64,000 nucleotides of DNA. It comes from Pedobacter punctiformis (GTDB lineage: Bacteria > Bacteroidota > Bacteroidia > Sphingobacteriales > Sphingobacteriaceae). The notes beneath the pieces are model-generated. The model did not search any database, was not told the origin of the DNA, and worked only from the letters and a program-made list of their open reading frames with translations. The stretch covers positions 1,116,001 to 1,180,000 of the forward strand of contig NZ_JAPWGM010000001.1 of the NCBI RefSeq assembly GCF_027213715.1, given 5' to 3'. Both the position numbers and the translations under genes were made by a program. Shown here one piece after another: positions 26,133 to 33,405 of this stretch (its first letter is position 1; each line of letters begins with the position of its first letter).

Positions 26133-26720
26133 TTATCTTCTTGCGCAACAATTTATTAAATGATCGTTTACCATGCCCGTAGCTTGCATGTGGGCGTAAC
26201 AAATGGTCGTTCCAAAGAATTTAAAGCCCCGCTTTTTCATGTCTTTGCTAATCTGGTCTGATAGCTCTGTTCTGGGCGGAACATCGCCCATTTTTTCAAT
26301 ATGATTTAAAATTGGTTTACCATTGGGTAAAAAGCCCCATATATATTTAGCGAAACTGCCAAACTCCTGTTGAATATCAATAAACAACCTGGCATTGGTA
26401 ATTGCTCCATTAACTTTTAACCAGTTCCTTATAATTCCCGGATCATTCATCAGCCGCTCTACATCATCTTCCTTAAAAGCAGCAACTTTTTTAACTTCAA
26501 AATCTGCAAAAGCCTTTCTATAATTTTCCCGTCTGCGTAAAATGGTAATCCAGCTTAAGCCGGCCTGTGCTCCTTCCAAAATCAAAAATTCAAATAAAAT
26601 TTTATCATCATAAACGGGTTTGCCCCATTCTTCATCATGGTATTTGATGTACAAAGGATCAGCACCCGCCCAGGCGCAGCGAATTAAGTCCTTAGTCTGA
26701 AGTTTTAAGTCTGTAGCCAT
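26133..26720 (-). CDS. tag: DNA-3-methyladenine glycosylase I
   Basis: Removes 3-methyladenine from alkylated DNA. The 195-aa protein matches Tag throughout: RCAWAGADPLYIKYHDEEWG near the N-terminus (Cys and His zinc ligands) and a helix-hairpin-helix core. CYAHMQATGMVNDHLINC near the C-terminus supplies the other His/Cys ligands. The catalytic-pocket Glu in LILEGAQAGLSW is present. A second alkylation-related gene (alkyltransferase-like) lies 0.8 kb upstream on the same strand. Confidence 0.95.
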   Translation of the reverse strand: MATDLKLQTKDLIRCAWAGADPLYIKYHDEEWGKPVYDDKILFEFLILEGAQAGLSWITILRRRENYRKAFADFEVKKVAAFKEDDVERLMNDPGIIRNWLKVNGAITNARLFIDIQQEFGSFAKYIWGFLPNGKPILNHIEKMGDVPPRTELSDQISKDMKKRGFKFFGTTICYAHMQATGMVNDHLINCCARR

Positions 26721-26726
26721 TATTAA

Positions 26727-27089
26727 CTATGAAAATTTAGTGGAATTATTAATCATGTAATTGATTAATTTGCTGATTTCTTCGCACTGGTTATCCAATG
26801 AGATAAATTCTTCTTTTGAGATGTAATTACAAGCTAAGGCAACATCTAACCAAACTTGTGTTTCTCCATTTTCCATATCTGCATCGGTTAATTTGCTTAT
26901 AAAATGACTAGGGTACCTTCTTTTTTTATACGCTTCTCCAATACTACTACAAACAGAATGAGAAGATCTTCTGATTTGATCAACCAAGCTATATTGCTCT
27001 TCTTTTGGGAAAACCTTAGTTCAATCATAAATTCTCATTAATAGAGAAAACCCTTTTTTATACGCTATCAGTTCTCTGAATTTCCCCAT
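26727..27089 (-). pseudogene. S23-type four-helix-bundle gene with in-frame TGA
   Basis: The frame runs from ATG 27089 to a stop at 26727 (120 codons), with one internal TGA at 27021-27023. Before it, codons 1-22 read MGKFRELIAYKKGFSLLMRI then YD. After it come TKVFPKEEQYSLVDQIRRSS and the rest of a normal IVP/S23 (PF05635-like) four-helix bundle, including SIGEAYKKRRY. The family has a hydrophobic residue (usually Leu) at this point, and TTA to TGA is a single change. A TTG at 26985 could in principle start an 86-aa remnant, but that would lack the first helix. No 23S intervening sequence or rRNA is near. Confidence 0.85.
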
Positions 27090-27114
27090 TTTTTCAAAAT
27101 ATCGACTAAAGACT

Positions 27115-27474
27115 TTAGACTGCTGACTTAGGGCTGTTTAAAAGCTCATCCCAATACTCCACGGCTCTTCTATAGTGAGGAATAACAATACTGCCACCAA
27201 CTAAATTGGCAATCATAAAAATCTCATTCATTTCATCTGTATTCACGCCTGCATCATAACATTTACCTAAATGATATTTAATACAATCGTCGCAACGTAA
27301 AACCATAGAAGCTACAAGACCCAACATCTCTTTGGTTTTTACATTTAGTGCACCATCCGCATATGAAGTTGTATCCAATGCAAAAAACCTTTTAATGTTT
27401 GTATTGGCTGTTTCCATTATTCTATCGTTCATTTTTTCACGATAGCCATTAAATTCTTCCACAAGCTTTCCCAT
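27115..27474 (-). CDS. Carboxymuconolactone decarboxylase (AhpD-like) family protein
   Basis: The 119-aa all-helical protein has the redox motif Cys61-x-x-Cys64-x3-His68 (LRCDDCIKYHLGKC), as in AhpD and other alkylhydroperoxidase-fold proteins. This favours a thiol-based peroxidase or reductase over a true decarboxylase. The leading helices and VKTKEMLGLVASMVL match the family. An extra Cys72 follows the motif. It sits 34 nt after the alkyltransferase-like gene on the same strand. Confidence 0.85.
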   Translation of the reverse strand: MGKLVEEFNGYREKMNDRIMETANTNIKRFFALDTTSYADGALNVKTKEMLGLVASMVLRCDDCIKYHLGKCYDAGVNTDEMNEIFMIANLVGGSIVIPHYRRAVEYWDELLNSPKSAV

Positions 27475-27508
27475 ATTTCTAATTTTCTTTTCTAAAACAA
27501 CCAGTGCT

Positions 27509-27838
27509 TTATATTATTTCTTCAAGTGGATCCCAAAAAACCTTTTTAAAATTGACCACTTTATCATTTTTAACTTCTATTCCTTCTTTTTCCAATAATT
27601 CCTGCATTGCATTTGGATCTTCAAAATGAAATTTGCCCGTAAGTAAGCCACTACTGTTGACCACACGGTGTGCCGGAACCTTTGGGTGCGATAAGCCAGA
27701 ATACAGCATCGCATGACCAACCATCCTCGAAGATTTTGCTGCACCCAAGCTTTTAGCGATGGCTCCATAAGAAGTAACCCTTCCTTTTGGTATTAATCTG
27801 ACGATCTCGTAAACCTGTTCGTAAAAGTTGGTATCCAT
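27509..27838 (-). CDS. Alkyltransferase-like protein (ATL), MGMT fold without acceptor Cys
   Basis: The 109-aa protein is the DNA-binding domain of O6-alkylguanine alkyltransferases. The active-site PCHRV is replaced by PAHRVV (residues 55-60; Ala56 for Cys), so it cannot take the alkyl group. ATL proteins bind O6-alkylguanine and hand it to nucleotide excision repair. The binding elements remain: Tyr24 in GRVTSYGAIA, the Arg finger in SSRMVGHAM, and NSSG. It ends 4 nt from trmB upstream and shares a strand with tag. Confidence 0.9.
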   Translation of the reverse strand: MDTNFYEQVYEIVRLIPKGRVTSYGAIAKSLGAAKSSRMVGHAMLYSGLSHPKVPAHRVVNSSGLLTGKFHFEDPNAMQELLEKEGIEVKNDKVVNFKKVFWDPLEEII

Positions 27839-27842
27839 AATA

Positions 27843-28493
27843 TTATTCGAATGAGAATTGAATATAGTTAATATTTTTATCGTGTAACAGATACTTTTTC
27901 TCGTAATATGTTTTTATAGCCAAAACGTTGTCAACCAAATCTGAGCTATACAAATGATTTGTATTTTTGTGCACTGGTAAGCCTAACTCAGTAACTTTTT
28001 CACAAGTGTAAGCATACAGGCCATCGTTATCCGTTTTTAAATTAACTCTTCCTTCTGGGTTTAAAATTACTTTGTAACGATTTAAAAATGCAGGGAAAGT
28101 TAACCTCTTTTTCTCTCTGCTATCCTGTGGCTGCGGATCAGGAAATGTGATCCAGATTTCGTCAATTTCTCCGGCCTCAAAATAATCCAGTAAATTTTCG
28201 ATCTGGATTCTTAAAAAAGCAACATTGTCAATTCCTTCTTCAATTGCAGTTTTTGCACCTCTCCAAATCCGGTTTCCTTTATAATCAATGCCTATAAAAT
28301 TTTTTTCAGGAAACAAAGTAGCCAGGTTAACTGAATATTCTCCTTTTCCACAAGCCAGTTCCAACACAACCGGATTGTTGTTTTTGAAATGATCTTTTGC
28401 CCAGTTGCCTTTTAGTGCTTTTCCCTGATCTAATTGATATACGTTTGCAAATGTTTCTATTTCAGCAAAACGTCTAAGTTTATCTTTACCCAC
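27843..28493 (-). CDS. trmB: tRNA (guanine-N7-)-methyltransferase
   Basis: Methylates G46 in the tRNA variable loop using SAM. The 216-aa protein shows the SAM loop ELACGKGEYSVNLA, the acidic IGIDYKGNR strand, and FPDPQPQDSREKKRLTFPAF. The last is the family's substrate-binding signature (commonly FPDPWPKxRHxKRRL), here with QPQD. It is the first gene of the leftward trmB-atl-ahpD-like block, with short gaps. Confidence 0.94.
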   Translation of the reverse strand: MGKDKLRRFAEIETFANVYQLDQGKALKGNWAKDHFKNNNPVVLELACGKGEYSVNLATLFPEKNFIGIDYKGNRIWRGAKTAIEEGIDNVAFLRIQIENLLDYFEAGEIDEIWITFPDPQPQDSREKKRLTFPAFLNRYKVILNPEGRVNLKTDNDGLYAYTCEKVTELGLPVHKNTNHLYSSDLVDNVLAIKTYYEKKYLLHDKNINYIQFSFE

Positions 28494-28604
28494 TATTAAA
28501 TATTAAGTCGCAAATTTAATATTAATTGCTTACTTAATTACAAAAAGCACTGGCCCGAAAATTTATTTGAGGCCGATCAAAGTCTTCCGTTGCTGGTTAT
28601 TTTG

Positions 28605-28612
28605 TATTTTTG
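28605..28612 (+). promoter_or_regulatory. Candidate -7 box for the GDP-fucose synthase gene
   Basis: TATTTTTG matches TAnnTTTG and overlaps the first TTG of the long open frame (28610). Its presence suggests translation begins later, at 28634. Confidence 0.35.
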
Positions 28613-28633
28613 CAGGTATTAAAAAAAAGAGTT

Positions 28634-29560
28634 TTGGAAAAATCAGCTAAAATATACGTTGCAGGTCACCGCGGAATGGTAGGTTCTGCAATTTATCGTA
28701 AACTACAGCAAGAAGGGTACACTAATTTATTAACAAGAACATCTGAAGAACTTGATCTTCGTAATCAACAGGCTGTAGCAGATTTTTTTGCTTCTGAAAA
28801 ACCTGACTACATTTTTTTAGCTGCAGCTAAGGTTGGCGGCATTGTTGCAAACAATACTTACAGGGCTGATTTTCTTTATGAAAACCTGGCCATTCAGAAC
28901 AATGTTATTCACAGCGCCTATATAAATAAGGTAACCAAGCTTATGTTTTTAGGCTCGAGCTGTATTTATCCCAAAATGGCACCACAGCCGCTGAAGGAAG
29001 ATTACCTTTTGACGGGTACTTTAGAAGAAACCAACGAGCCTTATGCAATTGCTAAAATTGCAGGAATTAAAATGTGCGATGCCTATCGTGATCAATATGG
29101 CTGTAATTTTATTTCGGTAATGCCAACCAATTTATACGGATACAACGATAATTATCATCCACAAAATTCACATGTTTTGCCTGCACTGATTCGAAAAGTG
29201 CACGAAGCTAAAATTAACAATGAAAAACAAATTGTGGTTTGGGGTTCGGGCTCGCCAATGAGAGAGTTCTTATTTGCCGATGATTTAGCTGATGCCTGCT
29301 ATTTTTTAATGCAAAATTACAATGAACCACATCTGATTAATATTGGAACAGGTCACGATTTAACCATAAAAGATCTAGCCTTATTGATTAAAGATGTTTT
29401 AGGATTTGAAGGCGAACTGGTGTTTGATGCCAGTAAACCGGATGGTACACCACGTAAACTAATGGATGTAACCAAACTGCATAACCTAGGCTGGAAGCAT
29501 AAAATAGAACTTCCTGAAGGTATTGCTTTAGCTTATCAGGATTTCGAAAGCAGGTACTAA
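28634..29560 (+). CDS. fcl: GDP-L-fucose synthase
   Basis: An NADPH-dependent epimerase/reductase that converts GDP-4-keto-6-deoxymannose to GDP-L-fucose for glycans. The 308-aa SDR protein has nucleotide-binding [13 protein letters not shown], the Ser-Tyr-Lys set in GSSCIYP and YAIAKIAG, and the family's [19 protein letters not shown] stretch (short form shown). TTG 28634 is chosen as start because the product then begins [13 protein letters not shown] as homologues do. A TTG at 28610 is the alternative. The preceding pathway enzyme (gmd) is not in the window. Confidence 0.92.
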   Translation: MEKSAKIYVAGHRGMVGSAIYRKLQQEGYTNLLTRTSEELDLRNQQAVADFFASEKPDYIFLAAAKVGGIVANNTYRADFLYENLAIQNNVIHSAYINKVTKLMFLGSSCIYPKMAPQPLKEDYLLTGTLEETNEPYAIAKIAGIKMCDAYRDQYGCNFISVMPTNLYGYNDNYHPQNSHVLPALIRKVHEAKINNEKQIVVWGSGSPMREFLFADDLADACYFLMQNYNEPHLINIGTGHDLTIKDLALLIKDVLGFEGELVFDASKPDGTPRKLMDVTKLHNLGWKHKIELPEGIALAYQDFESRY

Positions 29561-29625
29561 AATAGATTTCATCTTTCTGTTTTTTATCACTTTTTTATTA
29601 TACATTTCTATTCAGTTTTTATATC

Positions 29626-29671
29626 ATAGTTAAAATCGATATATTTGTTTTAATCAATAAATTTTAACTAT
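29626..29671 (+). promoter_or_regulatory. oxyR promoter with flanking 11-bp inverted repeat
   Basis: A perfect inverted repeat, ATAGTTAAAAT (29626-29636) and its complement (29661-29671), brackets a -7 box TATATTTG (29640-29647) and ends at the oxyR ATG. The arms could be an operator for autoregulation, as LysR-type regulators commonly bind their own promoter. Alternatively, RNA made downstream would contain only the right arm, so an RNA hairpin is unlikely if the -7 box is used. Confidence 0.5.
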
Positions 29672-30604
29672 ATGACTTTAGTTCAGCTTGAATATATTGT
29701 TGCGGTAGATACCTATAGAAGTTTTGTAACTGCTGCGGATAAATGTTTTGTAACCCAGCCAACATTGAGTATGCAGGTTCAGAAACTGGAAGAATTAATT
29801 AATGTTAAAATATTTGACAGAAGTAAACAACCCGTTAGTCCTACTGAAATTGGTGCGCAAATTATAGCGCAGGCCAGAATCATTTTACAGGAAAGCGGAA
29901 AGATCAAAGAGTTAATCAGCAGTCAGCAGCAGGATGTTTTAGGTGAACTTAGGATAGGCGTAATTCCAACGGTAGCCCCTTATTTATTGCCAGAAGTTAT
30001 TTCTGCAATGCTCGAAAAGTACCCGGATCTGAAATTATTAATCTGGGAATATACAACGGAAGATATTATTCACCATTTAAAAACCGGCGTACTGGATTGC
30101 GGTATTTTGGCTACGCCATTAACGGATTCAAATATTACCGAACTGCCCCTTTATTACGAAAATTTTGTGAGTTACATTAGCAAAAGCAGCAAACTATATA
30201 AAAAGAAAGCAGTGGATGCGGATGATTTAAATGATGAAAATATCTGGCTTTTAAATGAAGGTCATTGCATGCGGAATCAGGTTTTAAATATTTGCCGCTC
30301 TACAAAAAATAACAGATTACAAGGACTGGAATATAACACGGGTAGTGTAGAAACTTTGGTGCGAATGGTTGATTTAAACGGTGGGGCTACGCTATTACCC
30401 GAATTGGCTATTGCAGAGTTGAGTGCCAAACAAACCGGAAAAATCCGTTATTTTAAATCGCCCGAACCTGTAAGAGAAATTAGTTTGGTTACCCATAAAA
30501 ACTTCATCAAAAAAAGAATGCTGAATGCTTTAAAAGAGGAGATTTTAGATATCATTCCTAAGGCAATGAAACAACGGAAAAAGAAAGATGTAGTTGGGAT
30601 TTAG
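29672..30604 (+). CDS. oxyR: Hydrogen peroxide-sensing LysR regulator
   Basis: The 310-aa LysR-type protein has an N-terminal winged helix (about 1-60; AADKCFVTQPTLSMQVQKLE) and a periplasmic-binding-like sensor domain. The peroxide-sensing cysteines fall at 199 and 208 (GHCMRNQVLNIC), the same numbers and spacing as in E. coli OxyR, and the GHC-R-Q context is conserved. An extra Cys143 lies in LDCGILATPL. It would activate peroxide defence genes when oxidised. Superoxide dismutase lies 0.9 kb away and an AhpD-like gene 2.2 kb away. Its stop overlaps the convergent gene's stop by 4 nt. Confidence 0.95.
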   Translation: MTLVQLEYIVAVDTYRSFVTAADKCFVTQPTLSMQVQKLEELINVKIFDRSKQPVSPTEIGAQIIAQARIILQESGKIKELISSQQQDVLGELRIGVIPTVAPYLLPEVISAMLEKYPDLKLLIWEYTTEDIIHHLKTGVLDCGILATPLTDSNITELPLYYENFVSYISKSSKLYKKKAVDADDLNDENIWLLNEGHCMRNQVLNICRSTKNNRLQGLEYNTGSVETLVRMVDLNGGATLLPELAIAELSAKQTGKIRYFKSPEPVREISLVTHKNFIKKRMLNALKEEILDIIPKAMKQRKKKDVVGI

Positions 30605-30870
30605 TGATTTTCTTCTGGTTGTATTGTAACTGAACCAGTGCTTTCTTTTAAGTTTCTTTCCTGTAAATGATCGGCAAGTTGATAGCCCTCACTTTCAGGG
30701 TTCTTATCTTCTAAAAAGATTAAAATGATTAGCGAAATGATTGGAATCAGAAAGGAAATAAAGAACCAGAACCAAAAATTTCGACCCGTTCTTTTAGCTA
30801 AAAACCCGGCTAAAATTTGCGGGGATAATAACAAACCCAGAACTACAATTCCAAGAAGTATCTCAGGCAT
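30601..30870 (-). CDS. Small membrane protein
   Basis: The 89-aa protein has two hydrophobic helices (about 3-22 and 31-52) separated by a short basic loop (AKRTGRNFWF). A charged C-terminal tail (LEDKNPESEGYQLADHLQERN) probably lies in the cytoplasm. Function unknown. It overlaps the 3' end of oxyR by 4 nt on the opposite strand and follows the exported protein gene at 30895 by 24 nt. Confidence 0.7.
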   Translation of the reverse strand: MPEILLGIVVLGLLLSPQILAGFLAKRTGRNFWFWFFISFLIPIISLIILIFLEDKNPESEGYQLADHLQERNLKESTGSVTIQPEENH

Positions 30871-30894
30871 AGTAAATCAAAGCTGAATTCAATA

Positions 30895-31347
30895 TTAGTT
30901 TTGTTTCTCTGGTTTAGGTCCCGAAAGCAAGCCTTTAATATCACTTTCTACTTCTTCCTCTTCACCTTTTTTCTTCTTTTTGCTTTTGTTTGATTTTCCA
31001 CTTAAACGTTCTTCGATAATTTTATCGTATTCAGGCTGTTGCTCTGGCCTTAAAACGTTGCGGATATTTTTTGAAGTTTCGTTTTGAAGCTTATAGAATT
31101 TATCTACATCTTCCTCACGGGAATTACCAGCTTGTTGTCTTTTTATTAAATCGGCCTGTTCTTTAGCCTGGTTATAAGTAAAGCTATAAATTACACTTTT
31201 TTGAGTACCATTGAGTTTAAGTCTTTTATCTAAATCATCAACATTCTTTTGTGCAATTTCCGAAGGTGTAGGCATTTTATTTTGTTGTGCCTTCAAGCTA
31301 CTGCAGATCCCAACCACGATAAATAACAGAAAAATAAACTTCTTCAT
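30895..31347 (-). CDS. Exported Lys/Glu-rich protein, unknown function
   Basis: From ATG 31347 the 150-aa product has a signal peptide (FIVVGICSSLKAQ). The central helical part has LNGTQKSVIYSFTYNQ and LRPEQQPEYDKIIEERL, reminiscent of the LTxxQ-type helices of small periplasmic Spy/CpxP-like proteins. A highly charged tail (NKSKKKKKGEEEEVESD) follows. A chaperone or metal-sensing role is possible but not shown. The longer frame (31380) would place eleven residues before the signal and is disfavoured. Confidence 0.7.
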   Translation of the reverse strand: MKKFIFLLFIVVGICSSLKAQQNKMPTPSEIAQKNVDDLDKRLKLNGTQKSVIYSFTYNQAKEQADLIKRQQAGNSREEDVDKFYKLQNETSKNIRNVLRPEQQPEYDKIIEERLSGKSNKSKKKKKGEEEEVESDIKGLLSGPKPEKQN

Positions 31348-31396
31348 CTTTAATAATTTAATAAAACACGAAGTTATCAATTAATCTTAAAATAAG

Positions 31397-31426
31397 AAAG
31401 CCCGCAAAATTGAATTTGCAGGCTTT
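31397..31426. terminator. Terminator downstream of superoxide dismutase
   Basis: A 12-position stem (31397-31408 with 31415-31426, one mismatch) with a 6-nt loop. It lies 20 nt beyond the sod stop on the minus strand. Confidence 0.7.
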
Positions 31427-31446
31427 TTAAACGATAATGATTTGTA

Positions 31447-32055
31447 TTACAGTGCTTTTTTGTAAAGTTCAGCAACGGCATCCCAATTTACTACATTCCA
31501 GATTGCAGCTAAATAATCAGGACGTTTGTTTTGATATTTTAAGTAATAAGCATGTTCCCACACATCAATGCCTAAAATTGGCGTACCTTTTACTTCGGCA
31601 ACATCCATTAAAGGGTTATCCTGATTTGGTGTAGAAGAAACCTGAAGTTTTTTATCCGCACTAACTGATAACCAGGCCCAGCCTGAACCGAAACGGGTTG
31701 CACCAGCTTCCTGCATTTTAGTTTTTAAATCAGCAAATGAACCAAAAGTTTCATTAATTGCTTTAGCTAAATCGCCGGTTGGCTCGCCACCTTTGTTTGG
31801 ACCTAAAACGTTCCAGAATAAAGAGTGGTTATAATGACCGCCACCATTATTTCTAACAGCTGCAGGGTATTTTGAAATGTTTTTTACAATTTCCTCGATG
31901 CTTAAACTTGCTTCAGGTTTGCCTTCAACAGCTTTATTTAAGTTAGTAACGTAAGCTTGATGATGTTTATCATGGTGGATTTCCATGGTTGTTTTATCAA
32001 TATGCGGTTCTAATGCATCGGTTGCGTAGTGTAACGCAGGTAATTCAAAAGCCAT
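31447..32055 (-). CDS. sodA: Superoxide dismutase (Fe/Mn family)
   Basis: Converts superoxide to peroxide and oxygen. The 202-aa protein has metal ligands in [12 protein letters not shown] (His27), HYNHSLFW, and Asp/His in [18 protein letters not shown]. Length and motifs are standard. Iron versus manganese cannot be settled from sequence by eye. There is no signal peptide, so it is cytoplasmic. A TATATTTG -7 box lies on the minus strand at 32102-32095. Peroxide made by this enzyme would be sensed by the nearby OxyR. Confidence 0.95.
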   Translation of the reverse strand: MAFELPALHYATDALEPHIDKTTMEIHHDKHHQAYVTNLNKAVEGKPEASLSIEEIVKNISKYPAAVRNNGGGHYNHSLFWNVLGPNKGGEPTGDLAKAINETFGSFADLKTKMQEAGATRFGSGWAWLSVSADKKLQVSSTPNQDNPLMDVAEVKGTPILGIDVWEHAYYLKYQNKRPDYLAAIWNVVNWDAVAELYKKAL

Positions 32056-32377
32056 AATGTTTTATGTTTAAAGATTTATAAATATTTCTTGTAGCAAATA
32101 TAACATTCAAAGGTTAAGATTTGTTCATGTTATTATCATCATTCTGTTTTATTGCTTAAGTTAAGCGTTTACGTTTATAAAAATCAATCCATTAACAAGG
32201 AAGATAATTGCTCAAAGGTTTTAAAAAATTCAGTAGTTTTTGGAAATGACCGGTAGCAATTCTTTGTTTTTTCAGTCCCGCCATTCACTATAGTCCCGAT
32301 AGAAAAAATCGGGAGCTGCCGTTTCTGTCGCGTTTATTTAATACAGGTAAGTGGTTCTTCGGATTGTATTAAGCTCA
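32056..32377. other. Gap between sod and tadA with a small palindrome
   Basis: 322 nt without a gene. It holds the sod -7 box (32095-32102, minus) and a 7-bp perfect hairpin with an A-rich loop (32294-32300 with 32308-32314). Around it are several short GC-richer words unlike the AT-rich surroundings (32275-32335). That stretch may be a copy of a dispersed repeat. There is no T-run, so it is a poor terminator. Confidence 0.4.
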
Positions 32378-32845
32378 TTAACGCTTTCTTGCGAAAAAAC
32401 CTTTCATCAAGGTGGCACATTCATCGGCTAAAACACCACCTTTTAATTGCGTTTTAGGATGTAAAAGATCAGCGTTTTTTGATAAGAAACCACGTTTCTC
32501 TTCCCTGGCTCCGTAAACAATGCGGCTAATTTGTGTCCAGTAACTCGCTCCAGCGCACATTACGCATGGTTCAATGGTTACATAAAGGGTACAGTCTGTT
32601 AAATACTTGCCGCCTACTGTTTGTGCTGCAGACGTAAAGGCCTGCATTTCTGCATGTGCGGTAACATCATTAAAACGTTCCGTTAAATTATAACCCCGCC
32701 CTACAATCCGGTTTTTGCACACTACAATTGCACCAATAGGAATTTCATCTTCAGCAAAAGCCTTTTGAGCTTCGGCCAGCGCAAGTTTCATGTAATGAAT
32801 ATCCTCCTCGTCCGGATTGTTATTTTCGAAATTATAAAAACTCAT
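32378..32845 (-). CDS. tadA: tRNA-specific adenosine deaminase
   Basis: Makes inosine at wobble position 34 of tRNA-Arg(ACG). The 155-aa cytidine-deaminase-fold enzyme has HAEMQAF (zinc His and catalytic Glu) and EPCVMCAGA (zinc cysteines). The N-terminal DIHYMKLALAEAQKA and NLTERFNDVTAHAE segments match bacterial TadA. It is separated by 26 nt from csaA upstream and likely cotranscribed with it. Confidence 0.93.
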   Translation of the reverse strand: MSFYNFENNNPDEEDIHYMKLALAEAQKAFAEDEIPIGAIVVCKNRIVGRGYNLTERFNDVTAHAEMQAFTSAAQTVGGKYLTDCTLYVTIEPCVMCAGASYWTQISRIVYGAREEKRGFLSKNADLLHPKTQLKGGVLADECATLMKGFFARKR

Positions 32846-32871
32846 GAAGCAAAGATAAGAATAGAAAAAAC

Positions 32872-33207
32872 TTAAATCATTTTACTTCCGTTAGGAACTT
32901 CTCCTCTGAGGCTTGTTAAAATAATATCTCCATTTTCATCAGCAAATCCGGTTACTAAAAATTCAGACATAAATTTGCCAATTTGTTTCTTAGGGAAGTT
33001 AACTATGCCTATAATTTGTTTTCCGGGTAATTCTTCCTTAGTATAGTGTTTGGTAATTTGGGCACTGCTGGTTTTAATTCCAAATTCACCGAAATCTACT
33101 TTTAATTTGTAAGCAGGTTTTCTGGCTTCAGGGAAATCAAAAACTTCTACTATTGTTCCGGCACGTAATTCTACTTTTTCAAAGTCGGCCCATTTTATTG
33201 TTTCCAT
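32872..33207 (-). CDS. csaA: CsaA-like tRNA-binding/chaperone protein
   Basis: The 111-aa protein is a single tRNA-binding OB-fold domain: FEKVELRAGTIVEVFDFPEA, KLKVDFGEFGIKTSSAQIT, VNFPKKQIGKFMSEFLVTGF, and GEVPNGSKMI at the end. CsaA homologues bind tRNA in vitro and have been described as export-related chaperones. The function in this group is unproven. It is first in the csaA-tadA pair. Confidence 0.92.
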   Translation of the reverse strand: METIKWADFEKVELRAGTIVEVFDFPEARKPAYKLKVDFGEFGIKTSSAQITKHYTKEELPGKQIIGIVNFPKKQIGKFMSEFLVTGFADENGDIILTSLRGEVPNGSKMI

Positions 33208-33338
33208 AAATGATAAATAATTAGATTAAGGCAAAAATATAAATTAATAGATAAAAGCAATTTTCAGTTTTTTACTGATTTTAGTTTATTCATTTGAGGC
33301 AATTTAAAGGCACATATAATCAATTAATTAACAAAAAA

Positions 33339-33369
33339 TTTGTGATTAATAAATTAACATCTATATTTA
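33339..33369 (+). promoter_or_regulatory. xyl operon promoter TTTG-N19-TATATTTA
   Basis: TTTG (33339-33342) and TATATTTA (33362-33369) are 19 nt apart. They match the Bacteroidota consensus except for the last base of the -7 box. Transcription should begin near 33375, inside the operator palindrome, giving a leader of about 30 nt before xylB. Confidence 0.65.
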
Positions 33370-33385
33370 TGCAACCGTTTGCATA
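33368..33385 (+). promoter_or_regulatory. LacI-type operator at the xyl promoter
   Basis: TATGCAACCGTTTGCATA is an 18-bp palindrome, imperfect only at the two positions flanking a central CG. This is the form of LacI/GalR-family operators. It abuts the -7 box and covers the expected transcription start, so a bound repressor would block initiation. No regulator gene is in the operon or nearby. Confidence 0.65.
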
Positions 33386-33405
33386 ACCAAGTATAAAATT
33401 TTATA

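Noticed and set aside
27021..27023. TGA read as selenocysteine or by an altered code
   Set aside because: No SECIS-like hairpin follows and the family has no Cys or Sec there. TGA is used as a normal stop elsewhere, for example by ybaB at 20393-20395.
26133..28493. Defence island around the ATL, AhpD-like and bundle genes
   Set aside because: No nuclease, helicase or toxin-like partner is present; the genes are ordinary repair and tRNA-modification genes plus a dead S23-family gene.
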